NCBI RefSeq assembly: GCF_009760405.1
Contig: NZ_WRPP01000005.1
Span: 620,001 to 684,000, forward strand
Length of the DNA stretch: 64,000 nucleotides
Origin: Nocardia terrae
GTDB lineage: Bacteria; Actinomycetota; Actinomycetes; Mycobacteriales; Mycobacteriaceae
Reading direction: 5' to 3'
The notes under the pieces were generated by a model. It was not told where the DNA came from, did not search any database, and worked only from the letters and a program-made list of their open reading frames with translations. Both the position numbers and the translations under genes were made by a program. This document shows positions 43,897 through 51,871 of this stretch, in pieces (position 1 is the first letter of the stretch; every line of letters begins with the position of its first letter).

Positions 43897-44388
43897 CTGG
43901 ATCTATCCTCCCGAGTCGTGGAACGCATTTCCGCACGCGTGCTGCGGCAGGGCAGCGGAATTACCGCTGTGCTATTCGGAGATCCGGCAGGCGATTTCGC
44001 ACGACGTCGGGCGATAATCGCGCCAAGACAATGAAATACCCAGCGTTTGGGTCTCCAACTGGGGTTTTGCCGCGAACGGGGGTCTGAGGGTGGGACCCCG
44101 CCGCGAAATGCAAGGCCACTGAATCCGTTTCGAGGCGCCTTACCCAACTCACCCTAACCGCGCGCAAACATTCTCGGCAGACCCGGATCCGTGGGCACAC
44201 TGGCCAGTACCACCACTCCCTCATTCCCGGTACCCGCTCGGGGATATGAACACTTTCCAATCGAGAAGCGCAGCTCCGTATTTCGATTGCCGAGGCGACA
44301 ACTGATTTCGCGCCGTTCGGGGTAACTCCCCGGGTACGCCCGAAATAGTTTCGGCTCGCAACGCAGGCACGGATGCGAGACCGGCCAC

Positions 44389-44537
44389 GGCACTCATCCA
44401 TCCGCTAAAGATCCGGGGAGGCGGGGGAGCTGCGAGACGGCGACGGCACTCATCCGTCCGCTAAAGATCCGGGGAGGCGGGGGAGCTGCGAGACGGCGAC
44501 GGCACTCATCCGTCCGCTAGAGGCCCGGGGAGGCGGA
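44389..44537. repeat. 56-bp tandem repeat in the NRPS/M50 intergenic region
   Basis: Units start at 44389, 44445 and 44501 (GGCACTCATCC...), giving two complete copies with one or two differences and a partial third. They occupy the end of the 657-bp gap 43897-44553 that separates the NRPS operon from the M50 gene. The last unit ends 16 bp before the M50 start. The rest of the gap holds no gene or recognisable iron box. Confidence 0.9.
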
Positions 44538-44553
44538 GGGTTAGGGTGCGGCG

Positions 44554-45333
44554 GTGGATACAGCGGAGTTCGTTCAGCGGGGCAGCACGATCGTGGATCG
44601 GCTGTCGACCACGCAGGCCGCGCCGCCCTGGCAATTGGTGGTGGGAACCGGTGTGGTGGCGCTGGTGCTGGTGGTGTTCCATCCGACGTGGCGGGTGCTG
44701 CGCAACGCGGTCACCATCGCCCATGAGGGCGGCCACGCGTTCACGGCGCTGCTCACCGGCAGACGGCTCAACAGCATCCGATTGCATTCCGACACTTCCG
44801 GGCTCACGGTGTCGAGCGGGAAACCCTATGGCCTGGGCATGATTCTGACCATGGCGGCGGGATATCCCGCGCCCGCGCTGGTCGGGCTCGGGTACGCGGC
44901 ACTGCTGGGCGCGCATCGGATCACCCTCATGCTGTGGCTGACCATCGCGCTGCTGCTGGTGCTGCTGATCAAGGTGCGCAACTTCTACGGTCTGCTGTCA
45001 CTGCTGGTCACCGGCGGCGTGATCTTCGCGGTGTCCTGGTTCGGCACCGACACCACCCAGGCGGGGCTGGCGTATCTGGCGGCCTGGTTCCTGCTGCTGG
45101 CCGCGGTGCGGCCGGTGATCGAACTGCAGCGGAATCGGGCGTACGAGCCCAATTCCGACGCCGATCAGCTGGCCCGCTTGACCCGGATTCCGGGGCTGCT
45201 GTGGGTACTGGCCTTCGGCGCGATCGCGCTGTGCTCGCTGGTCCTCGGCGGTCGGCTGCTGCTGGCCGATGTGTCGGGGGTGTGTGTGCCGCCGCTCACC
45301 CACAGCACCTGCGCCGCCTCCACCGCTCGGTGA
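44554..45333 (+). CDS. M50-family (site-2-protease-like) membrane metallopeptidase
   Basis: A 259-residue integral membrane protein. HEGGH near residues 57-61 is the HExxH-type zinc site, embedded in an N-terminal membrane helix, and several further hydrophobic segments follow (LTIALLLVLLIKV, LLVTGGVIFAVSWFG, LAAWFLLLAAVRPVIEL). The group is the peptidase M50B-like family common in actinobacteria, whose members may cleave membrane-bound regulators. The start ATG or GTG near 44554 lies just downstream of a tandem repeat array. It is divergent from the NRPS operon. Confidence 0.82.
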   Translation: MDTAEFVQRGSTIVDRLSTTQAAPPWQLVVGTGVVALVLVVFHPTWRVLRNAVTIAHEGGHAFTALLTGRRLNSIRLHSDTSGLTVSSGKPYGLGMILTMAAGYPAPALVGLGYAALLGAHRITLMLWLTIALLLVLLIKVRNFYGLLSLLVTGGVIFAVSWFGTDTTQAGLAYLAAWFLLLAAVRPVIELQRNRAYEPNSDADQLARLTRIPGLLWVLAFGAIALCSLVLGGRLLLADVSGVCVPPLTHSTCAASTAR

Positions 45334-45514
45334 CCATCACCGTACTTCAGGGCGAGAGTGATATCGCTGCAATGGTTCTGGTGAATGCCGACTAACATTC
45401 GGTATGCACCGTCCGGGTGATCGGGAACACCACTCATTCAAAGGATCCAGCGCCCGGATCTTGGTCTGCCGTCACACGGCGGGCCGTCGATCGTTGTGGC
45501 AGGAGGGTTTCGGG

Positions 45515-46324
45515 ATGGAAAGACCGGCGTGGGCCCCGGAGGGGGTAGACATGAACCGGGCGAGCCCCGCGCGCATGTACGACGCGCTGCTGGGCGGCTC
45601 GCACAACTTCGAGGTCGACCGGCAGGCCGCCGAGGGAGCCAAGAAGCTCGTTCCTGATCTGCCCCGGCTGGCGCTGAGCAATCGCGCCTTCCTGCGTCGC
45701 GCGGTGCGGTTCCTGGTGGATTCGGGTGTGCGGCAGTTCCTCGACATCGGGTCGGGCGTGCCGACCGCGGGCAATGTGCACGAGGTGGCCCAGGCCATCG
45801 ATCCGGAATGCCGGGTGCTCTACGCCGACATCGATCCGGTCGCCGTGGCCCACGCCCGCGCGATTCTCGCGGGCAACGAGCGCGCCGCGGCCATCGAGGC
45901 CGATCTGCGCGAACCGGCCGCGCTGCTGGAGCAGGCGCGGGCCACAGGCATCATTGACTTCGACCAACCAGTCGGTGTTCTCTTGATCGCCGTTCTCCAC
46001 CTCGCCAGCGACGAGGACGCACCCGTCGAGAAGGTGAACGCGCTCCACGCCGCCGTGCCCGTCGGCAGCTACGTGGCCATCTCCCACCTCACCACCGCCA
46101 CCCGCCCCGACGATGCCGCCAAGCTGCAGAACAACTCGACCAACGTCAGCCGCGTCGGCCTGCATTTCCGGTCCCGCGACGAGATCACCGCCCTGTTCGG
46201 CAAGTGGGAGACCATCGAACCCGGTGTGGTGGAATTGCCCTTGTGGCGGCCGGAATCCGACCGCGATCAGCACGAGGAGCCGGGCCGTTCACTCGGATTG
46301 GCGGGCGTGGGCCGCAAAGCCTGA
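45515..46324 (+). CDS. SAM-dependent methyltransferase, PF04672 (Methyltransf_19) type
   Basis: A 269-residue protein of the actinobacterial family formerly called DUF574. ASPARMYDALLGGSHNFEVD at residues 18-37 is the family hallmark, FLDIGSGVPTAGNVHEVA near 74 the SAM loop, and RVLYADIDPVAVAHARAIL motif II. ATG 45515 follows a GAGGG stretch; the upstream frame to 45404 lacks protein character. The family is very common in actinobacteria and its substrates are unknown. The gene ends 42 bp before the diguanylate cyclase and may be co-transcribed with it. Confidence 0.88.
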   Translation: MERPAWAPEGVDMNRASPARMYDALLGGSHNFEVDRQAAEGAKKLVPDLPRLALSNRAFLRRAVRFLVDSGVRQFLDIGSGVPTAGNVHEVAQAIDPECRVLYADIDPVAVAHARAILAGNERAAAIEADLREPAALLEQARATGIIDFDQPVGVLLIAVLHLASDEDAPVEKVNALHAAVPVGSYVAISHLTTATRPDDAAKLQNNSTNVSRVGLHFRSRDEITALFGKWETIEPGVVELPLWRPESDRDQHEEPGRSLGLAGVGRKA

Positions 46325-46366
46325 GCGCCACAAGGTCAGGAGCAGGTCGAGGGGTAGGGGGCAGCG

Positions 46367-47638
46367 GTGGGCGTATCCGAGCTGGCGGTCCGATGGGCCG
46401 CCATGCTGGACGGCGCGGTCGCGCCGACGCTCACCCGCACCCAGGTCGAGGAGCTGCTCGACGGTTTCACCGCTCGCCTGACCGCGGCGGTGCGCGGCAC
46501 CGAGGACATGTCGGTGGCCCGCGAGGCCGCCGCCGCGCTCGTCGCCGCCAACTACCGCGATTCCCTGGCCGTGCACCGCTCGGTGCTGGTGCTCTGCAAG
46601 GACCTGGTCGAGACCGTCTGCCCCGAGCGCGACTGCGTCGACTACTGGCCGGTCCGCGATCGCGCCATCGAACTGGCCGCCGAGTTCGCGGCCGAGTTCA
46701 CCACCGGACTGCGCAATGTGGCGCTGGCCGAACAGGAGACGACGCTGAGCGCCGCGCTCACCGCCGCGCGCGAGGCCGAGGCGCGCCGGCATCTGTCGGA
46801 GGCGCGCTTCCAGGCCATCTTCGAGGGCGCGTCGGTGGGCATCGGAACGGTCGACGTCACCACCGGGCAAGTGGTCGACGTCAACAACGCCATGGCCGAA
46901 ACCCTCGGCGTGCCCGCGGCGGCCATGCCGGGCCGATCGGTGGCCGACATTCTCGGCCCGGCCAATATCGGCGACGCGTTCTCGCTGTTCCAGAAACTGC
47001 TCTCCGGGGAGATCGACCGCTTCCGGTTCGAGACTGAGCACACCAAGCCCGACGGCCAGCACACGGTCATCGATCTCTCCATGACGATCGTGCGCGACAG
47101 CGAGGGCAGGCCGCGCTTCCTGATCGGGGTCACCGTCGATGTCACCGACCGCAAGCAGCTGGCCGATCGGCTCTGGTACGACGCGCACCACGATTCGCTG
47201 ACCGGACTGCCGAATCGGCTGCTGTTCTTCGACCGTCTCGCCGCGGCCACCGGCCAGGTCGGGGTCTGCTATCTGGATCTGGACGGCTTCAAGGAGATCA
47301 ACGACAGCCGCGGCCACACCGCCGGCGATCAGGTCCTCTGCGATGTGGGCCGGCGACTGCGCCTGGCCCTGCCCCCGAACGGGGTGGCGGCGCGGCTGGG
47401 TGGCGACGAGTTCATCGTCCTGGTCGAAAACTGCTCGGGCCAGGAGGAATTGGACACTGTCGCGGACGGCCTGCTGGCCGCGCTGCGCGATCCGTTCGAC
47501 GTGGCGGGACTGTCGGTGCGGGTGGGCGCGAGCATCGGCACCGCACTGGTGGACACCGACGCCACCGCCATCGACGAACTCATGCACGCCGTGGACACCG
47601 CCATGTACCGGGACAAGGCCCTGCGACACGGCCGCTAG
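46367..47638 (+). CDS. PAS-GGDEF diguanylate cyclase
   Basis: A 423-residue signalling protein. Residues 1-140 are a helical sensor-like region, 145-265 a PAS domain (ARFQAIFEGASVGIGTVDVT to DVTDRKQLADRL), and 270-420 a GGDEF domain with HDSLTGLPNRLLFFDRL and an intact GGDEF at RLGGDEFIVL near 346. The active-site signature predicts cyclic-di-GMP synthesis from two GTP. No EAL domain and no obvious RxxD inhibitory site is seen five residues upstream. GTG 46367 is the start. It may form an operon with the preceding methyltransferase. Confidence 0.9.
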   Translation: MGVSELAVRWAAMLDGAVAPTLTRTQVEELLDGFTARLTAAVRGTEDMSVAREAAAALVAANYRDSLAVHRSVLVLCKDLVETVCPERDCVDYWPVRDRAIELAAEFAAEFTTGLRNVALAEQETTLSAALTAAREAEARRHLSEARFQAIFEGASVGIGTVDVTTGQVVDVNNAMAETLGVPAAAMPGRSVADILGPANIGDAFSLFQKLLSGEIDRFRFETEHTKPDGQHTVIDLSMTIVRDSEGRPRFLIGVTVDVTDRKQLADRLWYDAHHDSLTGLPNRLLFFDRLAAATGQVGVCYLDLDGFKEINDSRGHTAGDQVLCDVGRRLRLALPPNGVAARLGGDEFIVLVENCSGQEELDTVADGLLAALRDPFDVAGLSVRVGASIGTALVDTDATAIDELMHAVDTAMYRDKALRHGR

Positions 47639-47657
47639 ATCGACGCCGGCACAGCCG

Positions 47658-48449
47658 CTAGATCACGAACGGCACCAGGGCCTTTCGCTCGGCCGGGTAG
47701 TCGCTGAACTTCTCGCGATACCAGGCGTGGGTGGCGAAGGCGCGCGGCACCAGATTGCCGAAGGTGATGAGGAAGATGACCACGCCCGGCAGCGCCCAGG
47801 TCAGCATGGCGAATCCCGCCCAAGCGACCAACTCGCCCAGATACGTGGGGCTGGTGACGAATCGGAATCCCAGACCGTACGGAATCTTGTATTCGCTTGC
47901 GCCCGGGTTGTTCTTGTCGCGCAGATTCCGCACGATCCGCTCGGAGCTCACCAGCAGCGCGAAACCGCTGAGGTAGACGATCGATCCGATGATGAAGCGC
48001 GGGTCGCTCAACCAGCCGGTGCCGTACTGACCCAGGTAGTCGTGACTGAACAGCGCGCCGTTGAGATAGCCGTGCAGCGTGGTCACCAGCATCCCCATGC
48101 CGAGCACCGAAACGTTGAAACTGCTGGTCTTGCCGGGCACTTGGCGGATGTTGAGGGGGAAGAACCAGCCCCGATTGCCGTAGTGCAGAATCCAGATGGC
48201 CGCCAGCACCAGCGAAGTCGGCTCGAAGCGGCGTGGACCCGACAGGTACGCGACCGCGAAGACCACGGTGGCCGGGATCTCCATCAACCACCAGCCCAGT
48301 TTCGGATTCAGGTTGAGTCCGAGCTTGGTGGTGGCGAAGCGACCGTACGGGCTCTGCCCGAAGAGGCCGCCGATGAGAACGAAAGCGGCGAACGCGAACG
48401 CGATCGTCAGCACGGTGTCGTAGACGGTATTGCCGGTATACCAGTTCAT
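47658..48449 (-). CDS. Steroid 5-alpha-reductase (3-oxo-5-alpha-steroid 4-dehydrogenase) family protein
   Basis: A 263-residue protein with about six membrane helices. The C-terminal domain strongly resembles eukaryotic SRD5A enzymes: ERIVRNLRDK, YKIPYGLGFRFVTSPTYLGE (the NADPH-binding IP.G..F..V....Y.GE pattern), then WYREKFSDYPAERKALVPF. Such enzymes reduce the delta-4 double bond of 3-oxosteroids with NADPH. ATG 48449 follows GAAGGA. A 14-bp palindrome matching the KstR operator consensus lies 25 bp upstream, suggesting control as part of a sterol regulon. Confidence 0.88.
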   Translation of the reverse strand: MNWYTGNTVYDTVLTIAFAFAAFVLIGGLFGQSPYGRFATTKLGLNLNPKLGWWLMEIPATVVFAVAYLSGPRRFEPTSLVLAAIWILHYGNRGWFFPLNIRQVPGKTSSFNVSVLGMGMLVTTLHGYLNGALFSHDYLGQYGTGWLSDPRFIIGSIVYLSGFALLVSSERIVRNLRDKNNPGASEYKIPYGLGFRFVTSPTYLGELVAWAGFAMLTWALPGVVIFLITFGNLVPRAFATHAWYREKFSDYPAERKALVPFVI

Positions 48450-48473
48450 TCGTGGTCCTTCAGGTGGAAAAAC

Positions 48474-48487
48474 TAGAACAGGTTCTA
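48474..48487. promoter_or_regulatory. KstR-like operator TAGAACAGGTTCTA
   Basis: Perfectly fits TnnAACnnGTTnnA, the known consensus of KstR, the repressor of cholesterol catabolism in mycobacteria and rhodococci. It is a perfect dyad (TAGAAC-AG-GTTCTA) 25 bp upstream of the steroid 5-alpha-reductase homologue. Confidence 0.7.
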
Positions 48488-48573
48488 CCACAGCGAGCGC
48501 GCCGACCGGTACCCACCGGCGGGCACGGGCGGTGACCGGCGGGTAGGTTGGCGAGAACCCGGAGGGAGGCACA

Positions 48574-49578
48574 GTGGGTTCGCAGGGATGGGATGTACTA
48601 CTCAAATGGATGCCGTTTTTTCTCGAGGAGGACGAGGACGCGGATGAATCCGGACTCGGGTGGAATCCGCGATTCGTCCAGATCCGTGACGAACTCACCG
48701 GCCGCCGAGTGCATTTCGCACAGCAGGGCACCGAGATCGAGGTGATCGTGGCCGTCCCCGACGACGCCGCCGACGCCGAACGACTATTGGAGGCGCTGCG
48801 CGCCCAGCCCGACGGCACCTGGGACCCGGTGCCGCTGCCGTCCGAATCCGATGCCACCGCACCGGATCCGCAGTGGCGGGCCATGCAGCGCGTGCACCAG
48901 CAGCCGCGACTGGCCCGCGAATGGAGCACCGGCTGGCAGCGCGGGGAGGCCGTCGAGTCGCGGCGCGGAATCGCCGAATCGGTGGTGACCGTGCTGCGCG
49001 AGGGCCTCGACATGGACGGCGACCGGCTGCGCTTCGCCACCTGGAGCATGGACGCGCCCGGCACCGGCAGCTACGAGCTGCCCGCCGACCGCCCCAGCGA
49101 GCGCGAGGCGCCCGTGGTCTGTTCGGACTGGGCCGATTTCGAGGCGCGGCTGAGCTGGGCGCTGACCACCCTGCCCTGGGACGGGGTCATCAACCTGAGC
49201 ACCCCGCACCCCGGCCCCGATCCGTGCTTCGTCCAATTCCTGCACGGCAGACAGCTTTTCAACGAGGCCAGCGGCTGGGACGTGGCCGGGCTGGGCGCGG
49301 GCGAATTCGACCGGCGCATGCGCGAACTGGGCTGGAGCTTCGCCCCGCACAGCGTCCCCGGCGGCGCGGCTCTCATCTGGGAGGGCCCGCTGGCCAAGGC
49401 CGGGTTCAACCCGAGCCTGCGCGGCGCGCCCCGGCGCACGGTGGCGACCTTCACCGAGGTCTTCACCGTCGGCCATCCCCAGGACCTGGTCTTCCGCGCC
49501 TTCCGCAACGGCCAGCGCCGCGATCCGGAATTGCGTTATCTGGACATCGAACTGGGGATCCCGCGCGACGTCCGGTGA
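48574..49578 (+). CDS. Hypothetical protein, acidic, two-part
   Basis: A 334-residue soluble protein from GTG 48574, preceded by GGAGGGAG. The N-terminal third is very acidic (FLEEDEDADE), and the rest contains WADFEARLSWALTTLPWDGV and MRELGWSFAPHSVPGGAALI, which look like two alpha/beta sandwiches, possibly YbjN/TY-chaperone-like; that fold guess is weak. No signal peptide and no catalytic motif. It is divergent from the 5-alpha-reductase gene. I do not recognise the family. Confidence 0.65.
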   Translation: MGSQGWDVLLKWMPFFLEEDEDADESGLGWNPRFVQIRDELTGRRVHFAQQGTEIEVIVAVPDDAADAERLLEALRAQPDGTWDPVPLPSESDATAPDPQWRAMQRVHQQPRLAREWSTGWQRGEAVESRRGIAESVVTVLREGLDMDGDRLRFATWSMDAPGTGSYELPADRPSEREAPVVCSDWADFEARLSWALTTLPWDGVINLSTPHPGPDPCFVQFLHGRQLFNEASGWDVAGLGAGEFDRRMRELGWSFAPHSVPGGAALIWEGPLAKAGFNPSLRGAPRRTVATFTEVFTVGHPQDLVFRAFRNGQRRDPELRYLDIELGIPRDVR

Positions 49579-49625
49579 GCTCCCGACCCCGTGCGGTGAC
49601 CCCAGCCACGTACGGTGAGCCCCCA

Positions 49626-49707
49626 CCTCGTCATTCCGGCGCGCTTTTGGCCGGAATCCACTTCCAGCGCGGTGGATTCCGGCCAAAAGCATGCCGGAAT
49701 GACGAGG
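49626..49707. repeat. Long near-perfect palindromic element
   Basis: Left arm 49626-49661 and right arm 49672-49707 are reverse complements over 36 bases with two mismatches, around a 10-base loop. Inner and outer GGAATG/CATTCC blocks make each arm itself partly dyadic. It sits between convergent genes, where it can act as a bidirectional terminator. Such GTCATTCCGG palindromes are widespread mobile-like repeats in bacteria. Confidence 0.9.
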
Positions 49708-49734
49708 GTCGATGACCAGGGTTGATGACGAGGG

Positions 49735-51153
49735 TCAGAGTCGCCGCAGATGGATGGGCAGCCCGTCCGCGGGGGTAGGCCCGGTACCGGCGACCAGCGG
49801 CACCTCGTAGCCGGACGGGACAGACCAGCGGTAGTTCAGCAGCATGCGGTGCATGGTGGCCTTGACGGTCATGCTGCCGAAGTAGCGGCCGATGCACTTG
49901 TGCGCGCCGCCGCCGAAGGGCGGCCAGGCGTAGCGGTGCGATTTGTCCTCGGCGCGGGCGGGATCGAAGCGTTCGGGGTCGAAGACGTCGGGGTCGTGCC
50001 AGTACGCCTCGTTGCGCATCATGGAGTACGAGCCGACCATCACCAGTGCGCCCTTGGGGATGAAGTAGCCCGCGATCTCGGTGTCCGCCAGGGCTTCTCG
50101 CACCATCTGGCCGACGGGGGCGTACATGCGCAGCGTCTCGCGGAAGGCCATCTCCAAGCTCGGGAGCCGGTCCAGATCGGCGTAGTCGAGGGTGGGTTTA
50201 CCCAGCGCCCGCGACTCCTCGCGCAGCCGGTCCTGCCACTGCGGGTGGCGGGCCAGCTCGTAGGCGAGCATGGAGATGGCCAGGGTGCTGGTGTCGTGGG
50301 CGGCCATCATCACGAAGATCATGTGGTCGACGATGTCGGCGTCGGTGAAGGATTCGCCGTCCTCGGTCTCGGCGTGGCAGAGCACACTGAACAGGTCGTC
50401 GCCCTCGCCCGCACGCTTGGCGGGCAGTTCGCGGCGGAAGTAGCCCTCGAGCAGTCTGCGCCCGCGCAGACCCCGATTCCACACGCCGCCGGGCATATTC
50501 GTGCGGATGATGGCCTTGCCGCCGTGCACCGCGTCCTCGAAGGCGCGCGAGAGCCGGGTGGCCTCGGGGCCGAGTTCCGCGCCCGCGAACACGACGGTGG
50601 CCTGCTCCAGCAGCATCCGCTTGACGTGGTCGTAGAGCGGGAAATCGGGGGCGGGCCGCCAGGAGTCGACGCCGCGCACGATGCGCGGGGTGGTGAGGTT
50701 GAGGTAGCCGACGAGCCGGGGCCGGGTGAACGCCTGCTGCAGGATGCGCCGATGGAACGAGTGATCCTCGAAGTCGCGCAACAGGATTCCGCCGCGGAAG
50801 AACGGCCCGATGAGGAACTCCCAGCCCTGTCGCGCGGAGAGCACGTGCTTGCGGTCGAGCAGCACGTCCTCGACGGCCTCCGGTGAGCCGATGCCGACGA
50901 CCTGCCGTCCGAACACGCCCATCCACTGCACCGGGCCGTAGAGCTTCATCCGCTCCCGGCTGAAGGTGAGCGGATCGGCGAGGGTGGCCACCACGTGGCC
51001 GACACCGGGCGGGCCGTAGTCGCCCATCACGGGTTTGAGCCCGCTACCCGGCGGCGGGGTCGCCAGCGCGCGCGGCACGGACGGATAGCGCTCCAGCACT
51101 CCGGCGGCCCGGCACTGAATTCGGTGATTCACCACGGCTTTTCGCACAGCCAT
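49735..51153 (-). CDS. Cytochrome P450
   Basis: A 472-residue haem monooxygenase, longer than typical soluble actinobacterial P450s. The I-helix motif is MAAHDTSTLAISML near residue 283, ExxR is FRETLR near 338, and the haem loop PPFGGGAHKCIGRYFG has the proximal Cys near 420. The AAHDTS variant and overall length resemble the CYP51-like and carotenoid/retinoid-type P450 clans. ATG 51153 follows the short divergent region shared with a TetR gene. Operators there suggest TetR control. Confidence 0.88.
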   Translation of the reverse strand: MAVRKAVVNHRIQCRAAGVLERYPSVPRALATPPPGSGLKPVMGDYGPPGVGHVVATLADPLTFSRERMKLYGPVQWMGVFGRQVVGIGSPEAVEDVLLDRKHVLSARQGWEFLIGPFFRGGILLRDFEDHSFHRRILQQAFTRPRLVGYLNLTTPRIVRGVDSWRPAPDFPLYDHVKRMLLEQATVVFAGAELGPEATRLSRAFEDAVHGGKAIIRTNMPGGVWNRGLRGRRLLEGYFRRELPAKRAGEGDDLFSVLCHAETEDGESFTDADIVDHMIFVMMAAHDTSTLAISMLAYELARHPQWQDRLREESRALGKPTLDYADLDRLPSLEMAFRETLRMYAPVGQMVREALADTEIAGYFIPKGALVMVGSYSMMRNEAYWHDPDVFDPERFDPARAEDKSHRYAWPPFGGGAHKCIGRYFGSMTVKATMHRMLLNYRWSVPSGYEVPLVAGTGPTPADGLPIHLRRL

Positions 51154-51167
51154 GCACCAACGGTAGC

Positions 51168-51199
51168 GGAAACGGGCATATCCGTAAACGGTCGTTTCC
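51168..51199. promoter_or_regulatory. Nested inverted repeats between P450 and TetR genes
   Basis: GGAAACG (51168-51174) and CGTTTCC (51193-51199) form an outer dyad, and CCGTAAACGG (51182-51191) lies inside. The 70-bp intergenic region is almost filled by them. A TetR dimer-pair operator is likely. Confidence 0.6.
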
Positions 51200-51223
51200 C
51201 GATTTCTGTGCCAAGCTGTCAAG

Positions 51224-51871
51224 GTGACGCGAGCTTTCAACGGGACCTATCGCGGCACCTCGACCGATGAGCGCCGCGAGCAGCGCCGACGGCGGTTGCT
51301 GGACGCGGCGCTGGAAATCGTCGGGACGCAGGGGCTGGCCGCGCTGACCGTGCGCGGGGTGTGCGAGCAGGCGAAGGTGGGGCCGCGCTTCTTCTACGAA
51401 TCGTTCACCGACCTCGACGCCTTGGCCGCGGCACTGCTGGACGAGGTACAGGGCGAGGCGCTGGAGCGAGCGCGCACCGCCATCGTCGACACCCCCGGCG
51501 GGCCGGAGGAGAAGCTGCGGGCCGGGGTGGCCGCGCTCATCATCGGCGTGACCGACGATCCCCGGCGGGCGAACATCGCCTTCGCGCAGGCGTACGGCAG
51601 CGAGGCGCTCATGCGCCGCCGGTTCGAAGGCATGCGTCAAGTGGCGCAACTGCTCATGGAGCAGACCCGGGTGCTGCTCAACCGGCCCGAGGGCGACGAC
51701 ACGGCCCTGACCGCACTGGCGCAACTGATCACCGGCGGCGCGGCCGAACTGATCCTGGTGTGGCTCGACGGCGGCCTGAAGGTCGAGCGGCCGGTGCTCA
51801 TCGACATCGTCGCGGATTACGTTGTGGCCATGGTGGATCGGCTACCCGGGATGACCGAGAAACTCACCTGA
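51224..51871 (+). CDS. TetR-family regulator
   Basis: A 215-residue repressor. The helix-turn-helix is at about residues 17-65 (RREQRRRRLLDAALEIVGTQ, with VRGVCEQAKVGPRFFYESFT as recognition helix and following loop). The C-terminal ligand domain is helical. It is divergent from the P450 gene with a 70-bp operator region between them, and its last 30 bases overlap the 3' end of the convergent FAD oxidoreductase gene. It probably controls the P450 and itself in response to a lipid-like ligand. Confidence 0.9.
   Translation: MTRAFNGTYRGTSTDERREQRRRRLLDAALEIVGTQGLAALTVRGVCEQAKVGPRFFYESFTDLDALAAALLDEVQGEALERARTAIVDTPGGPEEKLRAGVAALIIGVTDDPRRANIAFAQAYGSEALMRRRFEGMRQVAQLLMEQTRVLLNRPEGDDTALTALAQLITGGAAELILVWLDGGLKVERPVLIDIVADYVVAMVDRLPGMTEKLT

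Noticed and set aside
44128..44155. Possible IdeR iron box (CTTACCCAACTCACCCTAA) upstream of the NRPS operon
   Set aside because: Only one half resembles the TTAGGTTAGGCTAACCTAA consensus; too many mismatches to support iron control.
43961..44401. A 146-codon minus-strand frame in the NRPS/M50 gap
   Set aside because: Arg/Ser/Val-rich, no ribosome binding site, no domain; reaches into the tandem repeat. Treated as non-coding.
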